A DNA stretch of 64,000 bases from a bacterium (GTDB lineage: Bacteria > JAMCPX01). The stretch lies in assembly GCA_021792615.1 (NCBI GenBank), contig JAJYUJ010000008.1, forward strand, positions 1 through 64,000, in the 5' to 3' direction. A program made the translations under genes and the position numbers. Below are positions 32,717 to 42,567 of the stretch, one piece after another; the stretch's first letter is position 1; each line of letters starts with the position of its first letter. The notes under the pieces are model-generated. The model was not told where the DNA came from and ran no database searches. It was given only the letters and a program-made list of their open reading frames with translations.

Positions 32717-35511
32717 CAACGGACCGCCTCGACACATCGTGTGCACAGCGTCGGATGCTGCGCGTCCTGACCCACCGAATCCGAATAATTCCAGCACCGT
32801 TCGCATTTTTGCCCGTGCGCCTTTTGAATCTGCACGTTCAGGACATCTGTTCCCTGTTTTACTTCTACCTGGGAAACGATAAAAAGCTCGGTCAGGGTAT
32901 TTTTATATTTTTCCAGCAATGCCTTATCCTCTTTTCCGGCCTCAATGACAACCATCGTTTCCAGCGAAGAACCAATGGTCTTGTTTGCACGCTGTATCTC
33001 GATAGCCTTGTTGACCTCGTCCCGTATGAGTCTCAGCCTGCCGTAGTCCTGATATACCGTCGTGTCCGTTTCCGGGAATACCCGGTGCCGGGCACTATCC
33101 GTTAAAAATATACTTTCTGTCCCTTTGTCCGGCATATATCGCCATACTTCTTCCGCCGTAAACGACAAGACCGGCGCAAGCATGGTAACAAGTGAAACAA
33201 GAATATCATACAGCACGGTCTGTCCGGAGCGCCGTGCTGTTGAAGTAGCTTTTGAAACATACAATCTGTCCTTGAGAATATCCAGATAGAAAGAACTCAG
33301 ATCGACGATACAGAAATCGAGGATTGCATGATAAACGATATGGAAATCATACTCACGATAAGCCCGGTCTATTCGTTTGACAAGCTCCGCGGTCTTATAC
33401 AGCATATAACGATCGACCGCCTGCATATCCGCATATGCCGTCCGTCCTTGCGCAGGATCGAAATCATACAGGTTCCCCAATATGAATTTTATGGTATTCC
33501 GGATCTTTCGGTACGCCTCTTTCAATCGTTCCAGGATTTCCTTTGAAACACTGACGTCGCCTCTGAAATCCTCTGCGGAAACCCACAATCTCAGTACATC
33601 CGCGCCATACTTATCAATGACCTCCTGCGGTGCAACGACGTTGCCGAGCTGTTTGCTCATTTTTCTGCCCTTCTCGTCCACAACAAATCCATGGGTGAGT
33701 ACGGCCCTGTACGGTACGCCGTGTCCCGCCGTCAGGGATGTAAGCAGTGTCGATTGGAACCATCCCCTATGTTGATCGCTGCCCTCGAGATAAAGGTCCG
33801 CAGGCCAGACAAGATTATCGGTATGTTTGAGCACCACCGCATGACTAACCCCGGAGTCGAACCACACGTCCAGAATATTTTCTTCCTTCTCAAAACTTTT
33901 TCCGCCGCACTTCGGGCATGCATAGTCCGCCGGTATGAAGTCTCCGGCATCTTTTTCGAACCACGCATCAGCTCCTTTATCTTTAAACAGTTGAGAAACG
34001 CGCAAAGCAATATCCGGGTCCGCTACACTCTGCCCGCATCCCTTGCAGTAGAACACCGGGATCGGCACACCCCATACGCGCTGCCGGGATATACACCAAT
34101 CCGGTCTTGTTTCGAGCATGCCCTGAATCCTGTCTTTGCCCCATGAAGGTATCCACGCAACGCTATCTATTGCCTTCAACGCTTCTTTTCTCAGGTCGTG
34201 CTTTTCAACGGAGATAAACCATTGTTCCGTGGCCCTCGTTATAACGGGCTTTTTGCACCGCCAGCAGTGCGGATATGCATGAGGGTAGTCCTGCTGTTTT
34301 AACAGTGCACCATTTTCCTTGAGCTTTTCTATAATCTCTTTATTCGCATCGAATACGAACTTGCCGGCAAAAAACTCCACCTCGTTCATGAATTTGCCAT
34401 ACCTGTCCACCGGTGAATAGACCTCAAGCCCGTACCGCTCTCCGGTCTTATAGTCATCTGCGCCGTGTCCCGGTGCAGTATGAACGCAACCCGTACCGAT
34501 ATCCGTTGTAACGTAATCCCCGAGCGTAATAAGAGAGTCCCTGTTATAAAAGGGATGTGACGCAATAATGCCTTCAAGCGTTTCGCCCTTAAAAATCCCT
34601 TTTACCTGCCCTTCTTTCCACCCCGGCAATATTTCCTTAAGACTCGCCAACAGCGGTTGGGCAACAATATAAATATACTCTATTGGTTGTGACGGTACTC
34701 CCGGTACAAAAGAAACATCTGTTTTGACTTCGAAAGCAACGTACTCCAGTTCCGGGTGTACGGTAATGGCAAGGTTGGCTGGAAGTGTCCATGGTGTTGT
34801 CGTCCATATGACAAAATAAACATTTTTGCCCCTCAATGATGCCGGCAGCTTTCCTTTGTCGTCCTTGACCTTGAACCGGACATAGACAGAGGGAGAGACA
34901 TGGTTTTCGTATTCGACTTCAGCCTCTGCAAGCGCGGTAGCGTCGTGAGCGCACCAGTAAACAGGCTTTTTGCCTTTATACACATAGCCGTTGCGCATGA
35001 TCTTCGACAGCTCTTCGACGATCGCCGCTTCATAGCCGTAATTCATGGTGAGGTAAGGCGCTTCCCACCTGCCGAGAACCCCGAGCCGCATAAACTCCTG
35101 CCGCTGTATATCGACAAACTGCTGTGCAAATTTTCTGCATTCCCGGCGTATCTCGAGTTTCGACATCCCCTGTTTTTTCTGTCCCAGAGACTTATCGACA
35201 TTATGTTCAATGGGCAAACCATGACAATCCCAGCCGGGCACGTACTCCGCTTTGAAACCGTGCATTGCTTTTTCCTTGATGATAATATCTTTCAGAATCT
35301 TGTTGAGCGCATGGCCTATGTGTATGTGTCCATTCGCATACGGAGGTCCGTCATGAAGCATAAAGGTTGCACCGGAGCTGTTTTTCCTGATGATCTTTTC
35401 ATAGATGGCATTCTCCTCCCAGAACTTGAGAATATCCGGCTCTTTTTTGGGAAGGTCCGCCTTCATCGGAAAATCGGTCTTCGGTAAATTCAACGTGTTC
35501 TTGTAATCCAT
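32716..35511 (-). CDS. ileS: Isoleucyl-tRNA synthetase
   Basis: A 931-residue class I aminoacyl-tRNA synthetase. PPYANGHIHIGHALNK contains the HIGH motif, GRKMSKQLGNVV the KMSKS motif, and DWCISRQRVWGVPIP and the editing-domain TTTPWTLPANLAI segment are intact. The C-terminal zinc site CERCWNYSDSVGQD, with LCTRCVEAV, identifies the bacterial type. Translationally coupled to lspA. Upstream 98 bases separate it from mgsA. Confidence 0.97.
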   Translation of the reverse strand: MDYKNTLNLPKTDFPMKADLPKKEPDILKFWEENAIYEKIIRKNSSGATFMLHDGPPYANGHIHIGHALNKILKDIIIKEKAMHGFKAEYVPGWDCHGLPIEHNVDKSLGQKKQGMSKLEIRRECRKFAQQFVDIQRQEFMRLGVLGRWEAPYLTMNYGYEAAIVEELSKIMRNGYVYKGKKPVYWCAHDATALAEAEVEYENHVSPSVYVRFKVKDDKGKLPASLRGKNVYFVIWTTTPWTLPANLAITVHPELEYVAFEVKTDVSFVPGVPSQPIEYIYIVAQPLLASLKEILPGWKEGQVKGIFKGETLEGIIASHPFYNRDSLITLGDYVTTDIGTGCVHTAPGHGADDYKTGERYGLEVYSPVDRYGKFMNEVEFFAGKFVFDANKEIIEKLKENGALLKQQDYPHAYPHCWRCKKPVITRATEQWFISVEKHDLRKEALKAIDSVAWIPSWGKDRIQGMLETRPDWCISRQRVWGVPIPVFYCKGCGQSVADPDIALRVSQLFKDKGADAWFEKDAGDFIPADYACPKCGGKSFEKEENILDVWFDSGVSHAVVLKHTDNLVWPADLYLEGSDQHRGWFQSTLLTSLTAGHGVPYRAVLTHGFVVDEKGRKMSKQLGNVVAPQEVIDKYGADVLRLWVSAEDFRGDVSVSKEILERLKEAYRKIRNTIKFILGNLYDFDPAQGRTAYADMQAVDRYMLYKTAELVKRIDRAYREYDFHIVYHAILDFCIVDLSSFYLDILKDRLYVSKATSTARRSGQTVLYDILVSLVTMLAPVLSFTAEEVWRYMPDKGTESIFLTDSARHRVFPETDTTVYQDYGRLRLIRDEVNKAIEIQRANKTIGSSLETMVVIEAGKEDKALLEKYKNTLTELFIVSQVEVKQGTDVLNVQIQKAHGQKCERCWNYSDSVGQDAQHPTLCTRCVEAVR

Positions 35512-35609
35512 AATAACTTAACACTTTAAATGAATAACGAACACTCTGTCAAGCACCTACGTGCCGGTTCGTGATTTGCCAACGTATGTTCCCGGTGAAT
35601 GTGCCGCTA

Positions 35610-36011
35610 TCAGTGAGGAATATTTGTCTTTTTTTTGTCAAACATGGGCGATGAGATCAAAAAATCCGCCGTTGCCCTGTTGCAGGCCATGGGGATGTTG
35701 TACAGCACGGCAAGCCTCAGCAGAGCTTTCACGTCGACGTCGTGCGGCTGCGGTGTCAGAGGGTCCCATAAAAAAATGAGTATATCTATCTTTCCTTCTG
35801 CGATCATGGCGCCCGTTTGCGCATCCCCGCCGTGAGGCCCGCTCAGTAAAAGGTTCACCTCGAGCCCCGTATGTCTTTTTATTTCCTGTCCGGTAGACCG
35901 GGTCGCATAAACGGTGTATTCTCTGAGTGTTCCTTCATTGTATTTTACCCATTCCACAAGGTCCAGCTTTTTAGAATCATGCGCAACAAGCGCAATGACC
36001 TTATTGTTCAT
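35610..36011 (-). CDS. mgsA: Methylglyoxal synthase
   Basis: A 133-residue enzyme that converts dihydroxyacetone phosphate to methylglyoxal and phosphate, a bypass of lower glycolysis. [17 protein letters not shown] carries the conserved His/Asp, ATRSTGQEI the Thr/Gly phosphate site, [17 protein letters not shown] and [21 protein letters not shown] the active-site region with the catalytic Asp. The start was set at the Met preceded by AAAGGAGA; a longer frame adds 15 unlikely residues. Confidence 0.93.
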   Translation of the reverse strand: MNNKVIALVAHDSKKLDLVEWVKYNEGTLREYTVYATRSTGQEIKRHTGLEVNLLLSGPHGGDAQTGAMIAEGKIDILIFLWDPLTPQPHDVDVKALLRLAVLYNIPMACNRATADFLISSPMFDKKKTNIPH

Positions 36012-36086
36012 AGAAAAAGTCTCCTTTTTTTGTTTTGTCCCGTCCCTGTCCCGCAACCCGGGAATAAAGTAACGGTTCCATGGGTC

Positions 36087-37475
36087 TTACTTGCCTATGC
36101 AGAATTCTGCAAAGATCTTATCGAGTATATCCTGCGATGTCACTTCTCCGGTAAGCTCTTTCAGTCCGACAAGCGCGCTGTCGACTTCTTCGGCGACAAT
36201 TTCCGGGAATGCCTGTTGATCGATAAGATTGATGGCTGCATTTAAGGAAAGCTCTATATGTTCCAGTGCCTGCTTATGCCGGTACCTGTTTATGACCGGC
36301 GCATTCTCGATCGAGGGCGATAGAGCGGGTCCTGAAACGCCCTGTACGAGTGACTCGACGCCTTCGCGCGTTTTAGCCGATACCGGGAATACGGAATAAT
36401 CCTCAAATGCATTTTTTGCCTGTTCAATCTGGTCTGCGGATGCAATATCCACTTTGTTTATCGCGATAATGACATTGTCCTTGTGCTCTTGTGCGATCGA
36501 GAGTTCTTCGTCGTAACGAGACGCTGCCGCCGGATCAATAACAATGATGACGATATCCGATTTTTCTACCCTGCTGCGGGTCATCTCCATACCAAGCTTT
36601 TCGATAGGCTCTTCGCTGTTCCGGATCCCCGCAGTGTCGGTAAATACGAGTTTTACGCCTTTGTGGTTGATTACTTCTTCTATATAGTCCCTCGTCGTTC
36701 CCGGATGGGGTGTAACTATGGCCCTGTTTTCTCCGACGATTGCGTTAAAAAGGCTTGATTTGCCCGCGTTGGGCCTTCCAATCAATACAACGTGTATGCC
36801 TTCCCGTATAATTTTTGCATGGTCGTAACTTTTCAATACGTGTACGACCTCATCATGCGCAGCCTGCAGTATGAACTTCAGATCGAACAATTGCTTTGGG
36901 GAAGCTTCCTCCTCCGGAAAATCTATCAGCACTTCTAAGTTTGTTTTTACCTGAACGAGCTTTTTCTTTATCGAAGAAATAAACTCGGACAGTACGCCCG
37001 AAATCTGTTTTATTGCCTGCACTCTCGCAGCGTCTGTATCCGCCCGAACAAGATCCAAAACCGCTTCCGCCTGTAACAGATCCATCTTGCCATTCAAAAA
37101 TGCCCGTCTGGTAAATTCTCCCCTGTCTGCAAGCCTTGCCCCGGCCTTCAATACTCTCTGCAAAACGGAGTTGATGACATTCGAACCTCCGTGCGTGTAT
37201 ATCTCCACCATTTCCTCCCCGGTGTAGGTTTTGCCGGCTTTCATAAAAGCGATCAATACCTGATCGAGAGAAGAGGTGTTTGCCCCATTCATAACAGAAC
37301 CCCGGTACAATCTGTGGCTCTGATATTTTTTTATGGGTTTTGAAGGTAAAAATATCTCCCGGAATATTTGGTATGCCTTGTTGCCGCTCAGCCGGACTAT
37401 GCCTATGGCGCCTTCACCCTGGGCCGTGCTTATGGCAGCAATGGTGTCGGTTGTTACGATTGTATTTTTTTTCAT
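36087..37475 (-). CDS. mnmE: tRNA modification GTPase MnmE (TrmE)
   Basis: A 462-residue GTPase that works with MnmG on the wobble uridine. The N-terminal tetrahydrofolate domain begins DTIAAISTAQGEGAIGIVRL; the helical domain (FTRRAFLNGKMDLLQAEAV) is interrupted by the G domain: GRPNAGKSSLFNA (G1), DTAGIR (G3), AINKVD (G4), VSAKTREG (G5). The C-terminal FCIGK with the conserved Cys is intact. It lies between the probable origin and mgsA, which is a typical origin-proximal place. Confidence 0.97.
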   Translation of the reverse strand: MKKNTIVTTDTIAAISTAQGEGAIGIVRLSGNKAYQIFREIFLPSKPIKKYQSHRLYRGSVMNGANTSSLDQVLIAFMKAGKTYTGEEMVEIYTHGGSNVINSVLQRVLKAGARLADRGEFTRRAFLNGKMDLLQAEAVLDLVRADTDAARVQAIKQISGVLSEFISSIKKKLVQVKTNLEVLIDFPEEEASPKQLFDLKFILQAAHDEVVHVLKSYDHAKIIREGIHVVLIGRPNAGKSSLFNAIVGENRAIVTPHPGTTRDYIEEVINHKGVKLVFTDTAGIRNSEEPIEKLGMEMTRSRVEKSDIVIIVIDPAAASRYDEELSIAQEHKDNVIIAINKVDIASADQIEQAKNAFEDYSVFPVSAKTREGVESLVQGVSGPALSPSIENAPVINRYRHKQALEHIELSLNAAINLIDQQAFPEIVAEEVDSALVGLKELTGEVTSQDILDKIFAEFCIGK

Positions 37476-37953
37476 AGTACTGTTTTATTCAGTTTAATCT
37501 TTTACCGCTTGTCACGGCAACGATTATAAAACCTATTCCTATTCTGTGCATATTCATGTACAAGTGTCAATCTGACAGAGAGTATCCACTCTCAAAAACC
37601 TTCCCGGTTTGCCGCTCAATGTTTGCTATCATCAAAAGCTTGACAAGCAGGAATTATAGCATAATATGAAGTTGTGAAAAAGACTAAATTACTTTTATAT
37701 TTCAATAAGTTAGTCAATAACAACACTTTGTGGTCAGTTTTTTACACTATACCATATATTGTTTATATTTAATGGTTTTTTTTCGCATGAAAAGCAGGGG
37801 AAAAGCACAGAAAATGAATGGTAACTATTTGTATTATATATACTTTACAGGTTTTCCACAGGTGTTGAAAAACTTGTGTGTTTCTCATGCTGGTTTGCTT
37901 TTGATCTCAACAAGTTACACTACAAGTTATATGATAATTATAAGGGGGCCTCT
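37476..37953. other. Probable replication origin region upstream of dnaA
   Basis: 478 bases without a gene between divergently placed mnmE and dnaA. It is AT-rich and holds two matches to the DnaA box TTWTNCACA: TTTTCCACA (37852-37860) and TGTGAAAAA on the other strand (37673-37681). An imperfect box TGTGCATAT lies near 37545. The AT-rich run at 37683-37850 is a candidate unwinding element. The position beside dnaA-dnaN and mnmE supports this, but the box density is modest. Confidence 0.55.
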
Positions 37954-39270
37954 ATGGAAGCGTGGGAAAAAATAAAAAAAGAATTGATTAATATTTATAA
38001 GGATACCAACGACGATCCGTGGATAACTATCTTAAATCCTTTAAGTTTTAATGATAACTCCCTTATACTTGGGGTACCTGATGATTTTTCATTAGACTGG
38101 ATAAAAACTCACTATCACTCTGATATATTGAAATTGGCAAGGTCTATAATCGGCGACGGAACAAATGTCGAGTTGGTAATCGACCATAGAGAAGAAATCG
38201 ATGTTGAAAGTCACGCTTTTTTACCTAATATAGGGTTTACCCATCTCAATAATTCAAAAGGCCTTTTAAAAAACTATACCTTTGATAATTATGTGGTAGG
38301 CGAATCAAATAAATTTGCAAGCGCTGCCGCGGTTGCCGTTTCTCAAAACCCGGGCAGGTCATATAATCCTCTTTTTATATACGGCGGTGTCGGACTCGGC
38401 AAAACACACGTTATCAATGCGATCGGCAACCTCATCGACGATGAACATAAAGGGTTGAATATCATTTATATGACCACGGAAAATTTCGTTAACGATCTTG
38501 TGAATCATCTGAGAGACAGGAAAATGGATATTTTCAGGGAGGTCTATAGAAATTGCGATGTGCTGCTTATCGATGATATTCAGTTTATTTCGAATAAGGA
38601 GCGATCCCAGGAAGAAATGTTTCATACATTCAATACGCTGTATGAAGAAAAGAAACAGATAGTATTTACGTCCGATAAACTCCCCAAAGAAATTCCCAAT
38701 ATAGAGGAGCGGCTGAGAAGCAGGTTCGAGATGGGTCTTATCGCAGACATACAGGTACCCGACATAGAAACGAAGGTAGCTATTATAAAAAAGAAGGCAG
38801 AGAGTGACCGTATCGAGATCGATGATGAAATAGCTTTTTTCCTGGCATACAACACCCAATCGAACATACGGGAACTCGAAGGCTATCTTACCCGGTTGTC
38901 CGCGTATGCAATTTTGACAAAGACAAAGCTGAATATCCACGTTGCAAAAGAAGTTTTATCCGGTCTCATTAGAAAAAAGGATAAATGGCTTACCATAGAT
39001 GATATCCAGAAAGCAGTAGCCATGCATTTCAAAATAAAAGTTTCAGACCTTCTTTCTACGAAGAGAATGAAGTTTATAGCCCTCCCCAGGCAGGTGGCAA
39101 TGTTTTTGTCCCGCACGCTCACCAATGCTTCTTATCCTGAAATAGGACTCCAATTTGGGAACAAGGACCATTCAACCGTCATTCACTCCGTCAATAAAAT
39201 AACAGAGATGATAAAGGACAATCAAAGTATAAAAGATGCTGTTGAAAAAATCAAAAAAGGTTTAGGATAA
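37954..39270 (+). CDS. dnaA: Chromosomal replication initiator DnaA
   Basis: A 438-residue AAA+ protein. The start was set at the ATG preceded by AAGGGGG, giving MEAWEKIKKELINIY; the longer frame adds 26 residues of unlikely composition. Domain I residues 1-80; domain III has NPLFIYGGVGLGKTHVINAI (Walker A), LLIDDIQFI (Walker B) and RLRSRFEMGL (box VII/sensor region). Domain IV ends with the DNA-binding signature GNKDHSTVIHSVNKI. dnaN follows after 185 bases. Confidence 0.97.
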   Translation: MEAWEKIKKELINIYKDTNDDPWITILNPLSFNDNSLILGVPDDFSLDWIKTHYHSDILKLARSIIGDGTNVELVIDHREEIDVESHAFLPNIGFTHLNNSKGLLKNYTFDNYVVGESNKFASAAAVAVSQNPGRSYNPLFIYGGVGLGKTHVINAIGNLIDDEHKGLNIIYMTTENFVNDLVNHLRDRKMDIFREVYRNCDVLLIDDIQFISNKERSQEEMFHTFNTLYEEKKQIVFTSDKLPKEIPNIEERLRSRFEMGLIADIQVPDIETKVAIIKKKAESDRIEIDDEIAFFLAYNTQSNIRELEGYLTRLSAYAILTKTKLNIHVAKEVLSGLIRKKDKWLTIDDIQKAVAMHFKIKVSDLLSTKRMKFIALPRQVAMFLSRTLTNASYPEIGLQFGNKDHSTVIHSVNKITEMIKDNQSIKDAVEKIKKGLG

Positions 39271-39455
39271 GAGAGTGATAAAGTTGTTGAAAAAGTACAA
39301 TTTATTTTTTATAGTGTTTATCAACAGAATAAGAACAATAGATTAAACAGGAATTATGAATTGTTTATATAAAAAATTCAATAACATAAGATAATAATTA
39401 TTTTATAAACATGCTTTACTACTACTAAAAATATAAAGACTATTAGGAGAGAATA
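39271..39455. other. Very AT-rich spacer between dnaA and dnaN
   Basis: 185 bases, overwhelmingly A and T, with runs such as TAATAATTATTTTATAAA near 39390. TTATCAACA near 39317 is one base from a DnaA box. It could be a duplex-unwinding element or a second part of a split origin. No gene and no clear terminator. Confidence 0.4.
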
Positions 39456-40550
39456 ATGGAATTTACAATAGATAAAAGAATTTTGCTGATAGAAGTAAGC
39501 AAGGTTATCGGTGCAACGGAGCGAAAAGCTACAATGCCTATTTTATCAAATATATTATTAAAAGCGGAGAAGGGGACTCTTAAGATAACGGGAACGGATT
39601 TGGAAGTTACGATAATAAGCATCATCAACTGTAATATTGTATCGGAAGGACAGGTATCCATTCCTGCAAAGAAATTTTATGATTATATCAGAGAATTGCC
39701 GGACAGGGACATCAACATAAAAAAAGAAGACGGTTTTATAGAGATCAGTACGGAAAAGATTTCCGGCAGATTAAAGGTGTTACAGGCAGAGGATTTTCCA
39801 CATATAGACGAATACAAGGGAAGTTATACGAAGGTATCGTATGAACAATTATTAAAGATGATCGATAAAACAATCTATGCAACGTCAATCGATGAAGTAA
39901 AATATAGCTTGAATGGTGTTTATATAGAAAAGGCCCTCGATAGTCTGCGTTGTGTTGCGACGGACAGTCACCGTCTTGCTCTGTACGAGGATGAAAGTCT
40001 AAAATCTATAGAGGGTCTTACAAAAGGTATCATCGTTCCAAGAAAAGGTCTGTATGAAATAAAGAAAATCGGCACGGAAAATGAAATAAATATCGCGGTA
40101 GAAAAAAATAAAAATTTAATTGTGAATATAGGGAATACGATTATACAAATACGGTTACTGGATTATGATTTTCCGGATTATAAATCGGTTTTACCTTCCG
40201 AAACAACAATAAATATAAAAATAAAAAAAGATATTTTGGTGTCCGCGGTCAAAAGGGCACAATCGATATATCAGGAAAAAATATCGCGGGTTGTATTGGA
40301 CATACAGAAAGACACAATCATCGTCGAGAGCAACGAACCCGATATCGGTGAAGTAAAGGAAGAAATAGAGATCGACTATAAAGGTAATCCGCTGAAAATA
40401 GGGTTTAATGGCAAATACCTGCTCGATTGTTTGAACTCTATGGACGGCGAATTCGTATCCATGGGTTTCAATAACGAACAAAGCGCAAGTACGTTTTTTG
40501 CGGACGACAATAAAAAGCATATGAACCTCATCATGCCGATGAGGATGTAA
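39456..40550 (+). CDS. dnaN: DNA polymerase III beta subunit (sliding clamp)
   Basis: A 364-residue clamp protein with the three-fold repeated domain of the family. Starts MEFTIDKRILLIEVSKVIGA, has LKITGTDLEVTI, then VATDSHRLALYEDE and ends with HMNLIMPMRM, all characteristic; the C-terminal MPMR(M/L) lines the protein-binding pocket. AGGAGAG precedes the ATG. It follows dnaA and has the same orientation. Confidence 0.97.
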   Translation: MEFTIDKRILLIEVSKVIGATERKATMPILSNILLKAEKGTLKITGTDLEVTIISIINCNIVSEGQVSIPAKKFYDYIRELPDRDINIKKEDGFIEISTEKISGRLKVLQAEDFPHIDEYKGSYTKVSYEQLLKMIDKTIYATSIDEVKYSLNGVYIEKALDSLRCVATDSHRLALYEDESLKSIEGLTKGIIVPRKGLYEIKKIGTENEINIAVEKNKNLIVNIGNTIIQIRLLDYDFPDYKSVLPSETTINIKIKKDILVSAVKRAQSIYQEKISRVVLDIQKDTIIVESNEPDIGEVKEEIEIDYKGNPLKIGFNGKYLLDCLNSMDGEFVSMGFNNEQSASTFFADDNKKHMNLIMPMRM

Positions 40551-40564
40551 TCCCGGTCAGGGAA

Positions 40565-40581
40565 CCGGCCAAAGGCCGGTA
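40565..40581. terminator. Possible terminator hairpin after dnaN
   Basis: ACCGGCC-AAA-GGCCGGT, a perfect 7-bp stem with a 3-base loop, 15 bases after the dnaN stop codon. The T-rich part after it is interrupted (AAGTCTTCTGACTTTTAC), so efficiency is uncertain. Confidence 0.45.
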
Positions 40582-40697
40582 AGTCTTCTGACTTTTACGT
40601 GGCTTTATACAAACCCTTTCAATAAGGAAATTTTTCGCAGTATGCCCGCCATACGAGGATGGGCTTATGAACGGGATAAAGGATAAGAGGTGAAACT

Positions 40698-41201
40698 ATG
40701 AAAAAAATGACCGAACAGAACTTGAGAGCGGCTTTTGCGGGAGAGTCTCAGGCTCACATGCGTTATTTGATTTTTTCCGAAAAAGCCGAAAAAGAAAAGA
40801 AAACAAATCTTGCACGCCTTTTTAAGGCTATCTCTTTTGCCGAACAGGTACATGCTACCAACCATTACCGGGCACTCGGGGAGATCCGGGACTCATCGAA
40901 TAATCTTCAGGAAGGCATAGACGGAGAAACGTACGAAGTGGAAGATATGTACCCTGCATATAAAGCAGTCGCCGAACTCCAGAAAGAACAATCCGCGGTC
41001 AGGACTACAAACTATGCGCTGGAAGCGGAAAAGATACACGAAGAAATGTATAAAACCGCAAAACAAACGGTTGATCAGGGAAAGGACATAGAAATCGGAG
41101 ACATGTATATATGCGATATCTGCGGATACACGGTCGAAGGGGAAGCTCCTGCCGTCTGTCCGATCTGCGGCGCGAAAATAGAAAGGTTTAAAAAATTCTA
41201 A
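40698..41201 (+). CDS. Rubrerythrin
   Basis: A 167-residue di-iron protein that reduces hydrogen peroxide in anaerobes. NLRAAFAGESQAHMRYLIF and ARLFKAISFAEQVHATNHY carry the first ExxH-type ligands, EAEKIHEEMY the second set; the C-terminal rubredoxin-like domain has CDICGYTVEGEAPAVCPICG with four cysteines. AGAGGTG precedes the ATG and a terminator follows, so it is monocistronic. Confidence 0.95.
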   Translation: MKKMTEQNLRAAFAGESQAHMRYLIFSEKAEKEKKTNLARLFKAISFAEQVHATNHYRALGEIRDSSNNLQEGIDGETYEVEDMYPAYKAVAELQKEQSAVRTTNYALEAEKIHEEMYKTAKQTVDQGKDIEIGDMYICDICGYTVEGEAPAVCPICGAKIERFKKF

Positions 41202-41207
41202 AAAAGA

Positions 41208-41240
41208 AGGGGGCAGGTTTTCTCCCAGCCCCCTTTGGTT
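41208..41240 (+). terminator. Bidirectional-looking terminator after rubrerythrin
   Basis: AAGGGGGC and GCCCCCTT form a strong stem around AGGTTTTCTCCCA, followed by TGGTTATTTCTTTTC on the plus strand. On the minus strand the same stem is followed by TTTTTTAG, so it may also end the convergent DUF2892 gene. Confidence 0.75.
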
Positions 41241-41460
41241 ATTTCTTTTCTCCCTGCTGCGGTTGATCAGGCTTTTTTACCGTAGAGATCCCTGCAACCC
41301 GATACAGAGGACAGTAGTTTATACTCCCCGTCAGTATGGGAATAAAGCCTATGAGTCCCACCCATCTCCATGCAGAATGTACCCAAAAGATCATAGAGAT
41401 TAACAGCAACCCTATTATCCAGCGTATGATTTTATCTGTCGATCCGACATTTTTTTCCAT
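41239..41460 (-). CDS. DUF2892 small inner-membrane protein
   Basis: A 73-residue membrane protein. MEKNVGSTDKIIRWIIGLLL, WVHSAWRWVGLIGFIPILTG and NYCPLYRVAGIST are the DUF2892 pattern (as in the membrane part of YgaP), two helices followed by the CPLY motif. The start was set at the Met preceded by CAGGAGGT; the longer frame upstream is unlikely. Often linked to sulfur metabolism, but no rhodanese domain is fused here. Confidence 0.9.
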   Translation of the reverse strand: MEKNVGSTDKIIRWIIGLLLISMIFWVHSAWRWVGLIGFIPILTGSINYCPLYRVAGISTVKKPDQPQQGEKK

Positions 41461-41599
41461 ACACACCTCCTGAGGCATAACATATACCATATATAAAAAA
41501 ATACAAGAACAAGGCCGCAGGATTTTACCCGGCATCGTCTTTAACTCCTCCCCTGCTCCGAATAAATCCATAAAACACCCGCAGGCATTTTCCGGTTCA

Positions 41600-41650
41600 T
41601 CCACAAATGCATTTGAAAAACAGGGAAGTTTGTATATAGTTGCAATGTGC
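41600..41650. repeat. Degenerate fragment of the AACCCGAAAAATGC-end repeat family
   Basis: AAATGCATTTGAAAAACAGG, then GAAGTTTG and, shortly after, TTGCAATGTGCAATAAAGAG resemble the arms of the family. The outer AACCCG is missing. The rest of 41461-41691 shows no gene. Confidence 0.4.
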
Positions 41651-41691
41651 AATAAAGAGAGTAAATATCATTCCAGAAAAGGAGATAAGAT

Positions 41692-42567
41692 ATGGAAGAG
41701 CACAATAAAGAGGCGGTCATCGGTATTATCGGCGGCAGCGGGCTTTATTCAATAGAAGGTTTAAAGGGTATACAAGAAAAAAGAATAACGACACCGTTTG
41801 GAGAGCCCTCGGACGCCTATATTATGGGAGAGCTCGACGGCACAACTGTGGTTTTTCTGCCCCGGCACGGCAGGGGACACCGCATTTCTCCATCGGAGAT
41901 CAATTTCAGGGCCAACATATTCGGAATGAAGATGCTGGGTGTTAACAGGCTCATATCCGTCAGCGCAGTCGGCAGTATGAAAGAGCAAATCAAACCCGGA
42001 CACATTGTTGTGCCGGATCAATTCATAGATTTGACAAAACGGAGAATATCGACTTTTTTTGGCAATGGCCTCGTGTCCCATGTTTCTATGGCAGACCCCG
42101 TATGTCCCGTTTTGTCCGAAAAACTCTCCACAACCGGAAAGGATCTGGGCATTCCGATGCACAAGGGAGGTACGTATATTTGTATCGAGGGCCCACAGTT
42201 TTCTTCAAGAGCAGAATCGCACCTTTACCGGCAATGGGGCGTGGACATCATAGGTATGACGAATATGCCCGAAGCGAAGCTCGCGCGGGAGGCGGAGATT
42301 TGTTATGCAACGCTCGCCCTTGCTACGGATTATGATTGCTGGTATCAGGGTATGAAGGATGTCGGCGTTGAGGATGTTGTAAAAATCATGAGCGAAAACG
42401 TGGTAAACGCAAAAAAAATAATAGGTGCGGTTGTTCCCCGTATCGAAAAAGAAAGGGAATGCTCCTGTGCACACGCCCTGAAAGACAGCTTCCTTACCGC
42501 TGCCGAAGCAATACCGCAACAAATCAAATCCGATTTAAAACCTATCATAGGGGGTTACCTGAAGTGA
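41692..42567 (+). CDS. mtnP: S-methyl-5'-thioadenosine phosphorylase
   Basis: A 291-residue phosphorylase that splits methylthioadenosine to adenine and methylthioribose-1-phosphate, recycling the polyamine and SAM by-product. [16 protein letters not shown] is the phosphate-binding start, [20 protein letters not shown] and [16 protein letters not shown] are substrate-site motifs, and [20 protein letters not shown] with TDYD is the purine site. The family also includes methylthioinosine phosphorylases, so the base preference is not certain. The stop overlaps the next start (GTGA). Confidence 0.93.
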   Translation: MEEHNKEAVIGIIGGSGLYSIEGLKGIQEKRITTPFGEPSDAYIMGELDGTTVVFLPRHGRGHRISPSEINFRANIFGMKMLGVNRLISVSAVGSMKEQIKPGHIVVPDQFIDLTKRRISTFFGNGLVSHVSMADPVCPVLSEKLSTTGKDLGIPMHKGGTYICIEGPQFSSRAESHLYRQWGVDIIGMTNMPEAKLAREAEICYATLALATDYDCWYQGMKDVGVEDVVKIMSENVVNAKKIIGAVVPRIEKERECSCAHALKDSFLTAAEAIPQQIKSDLKPIIGGYLK

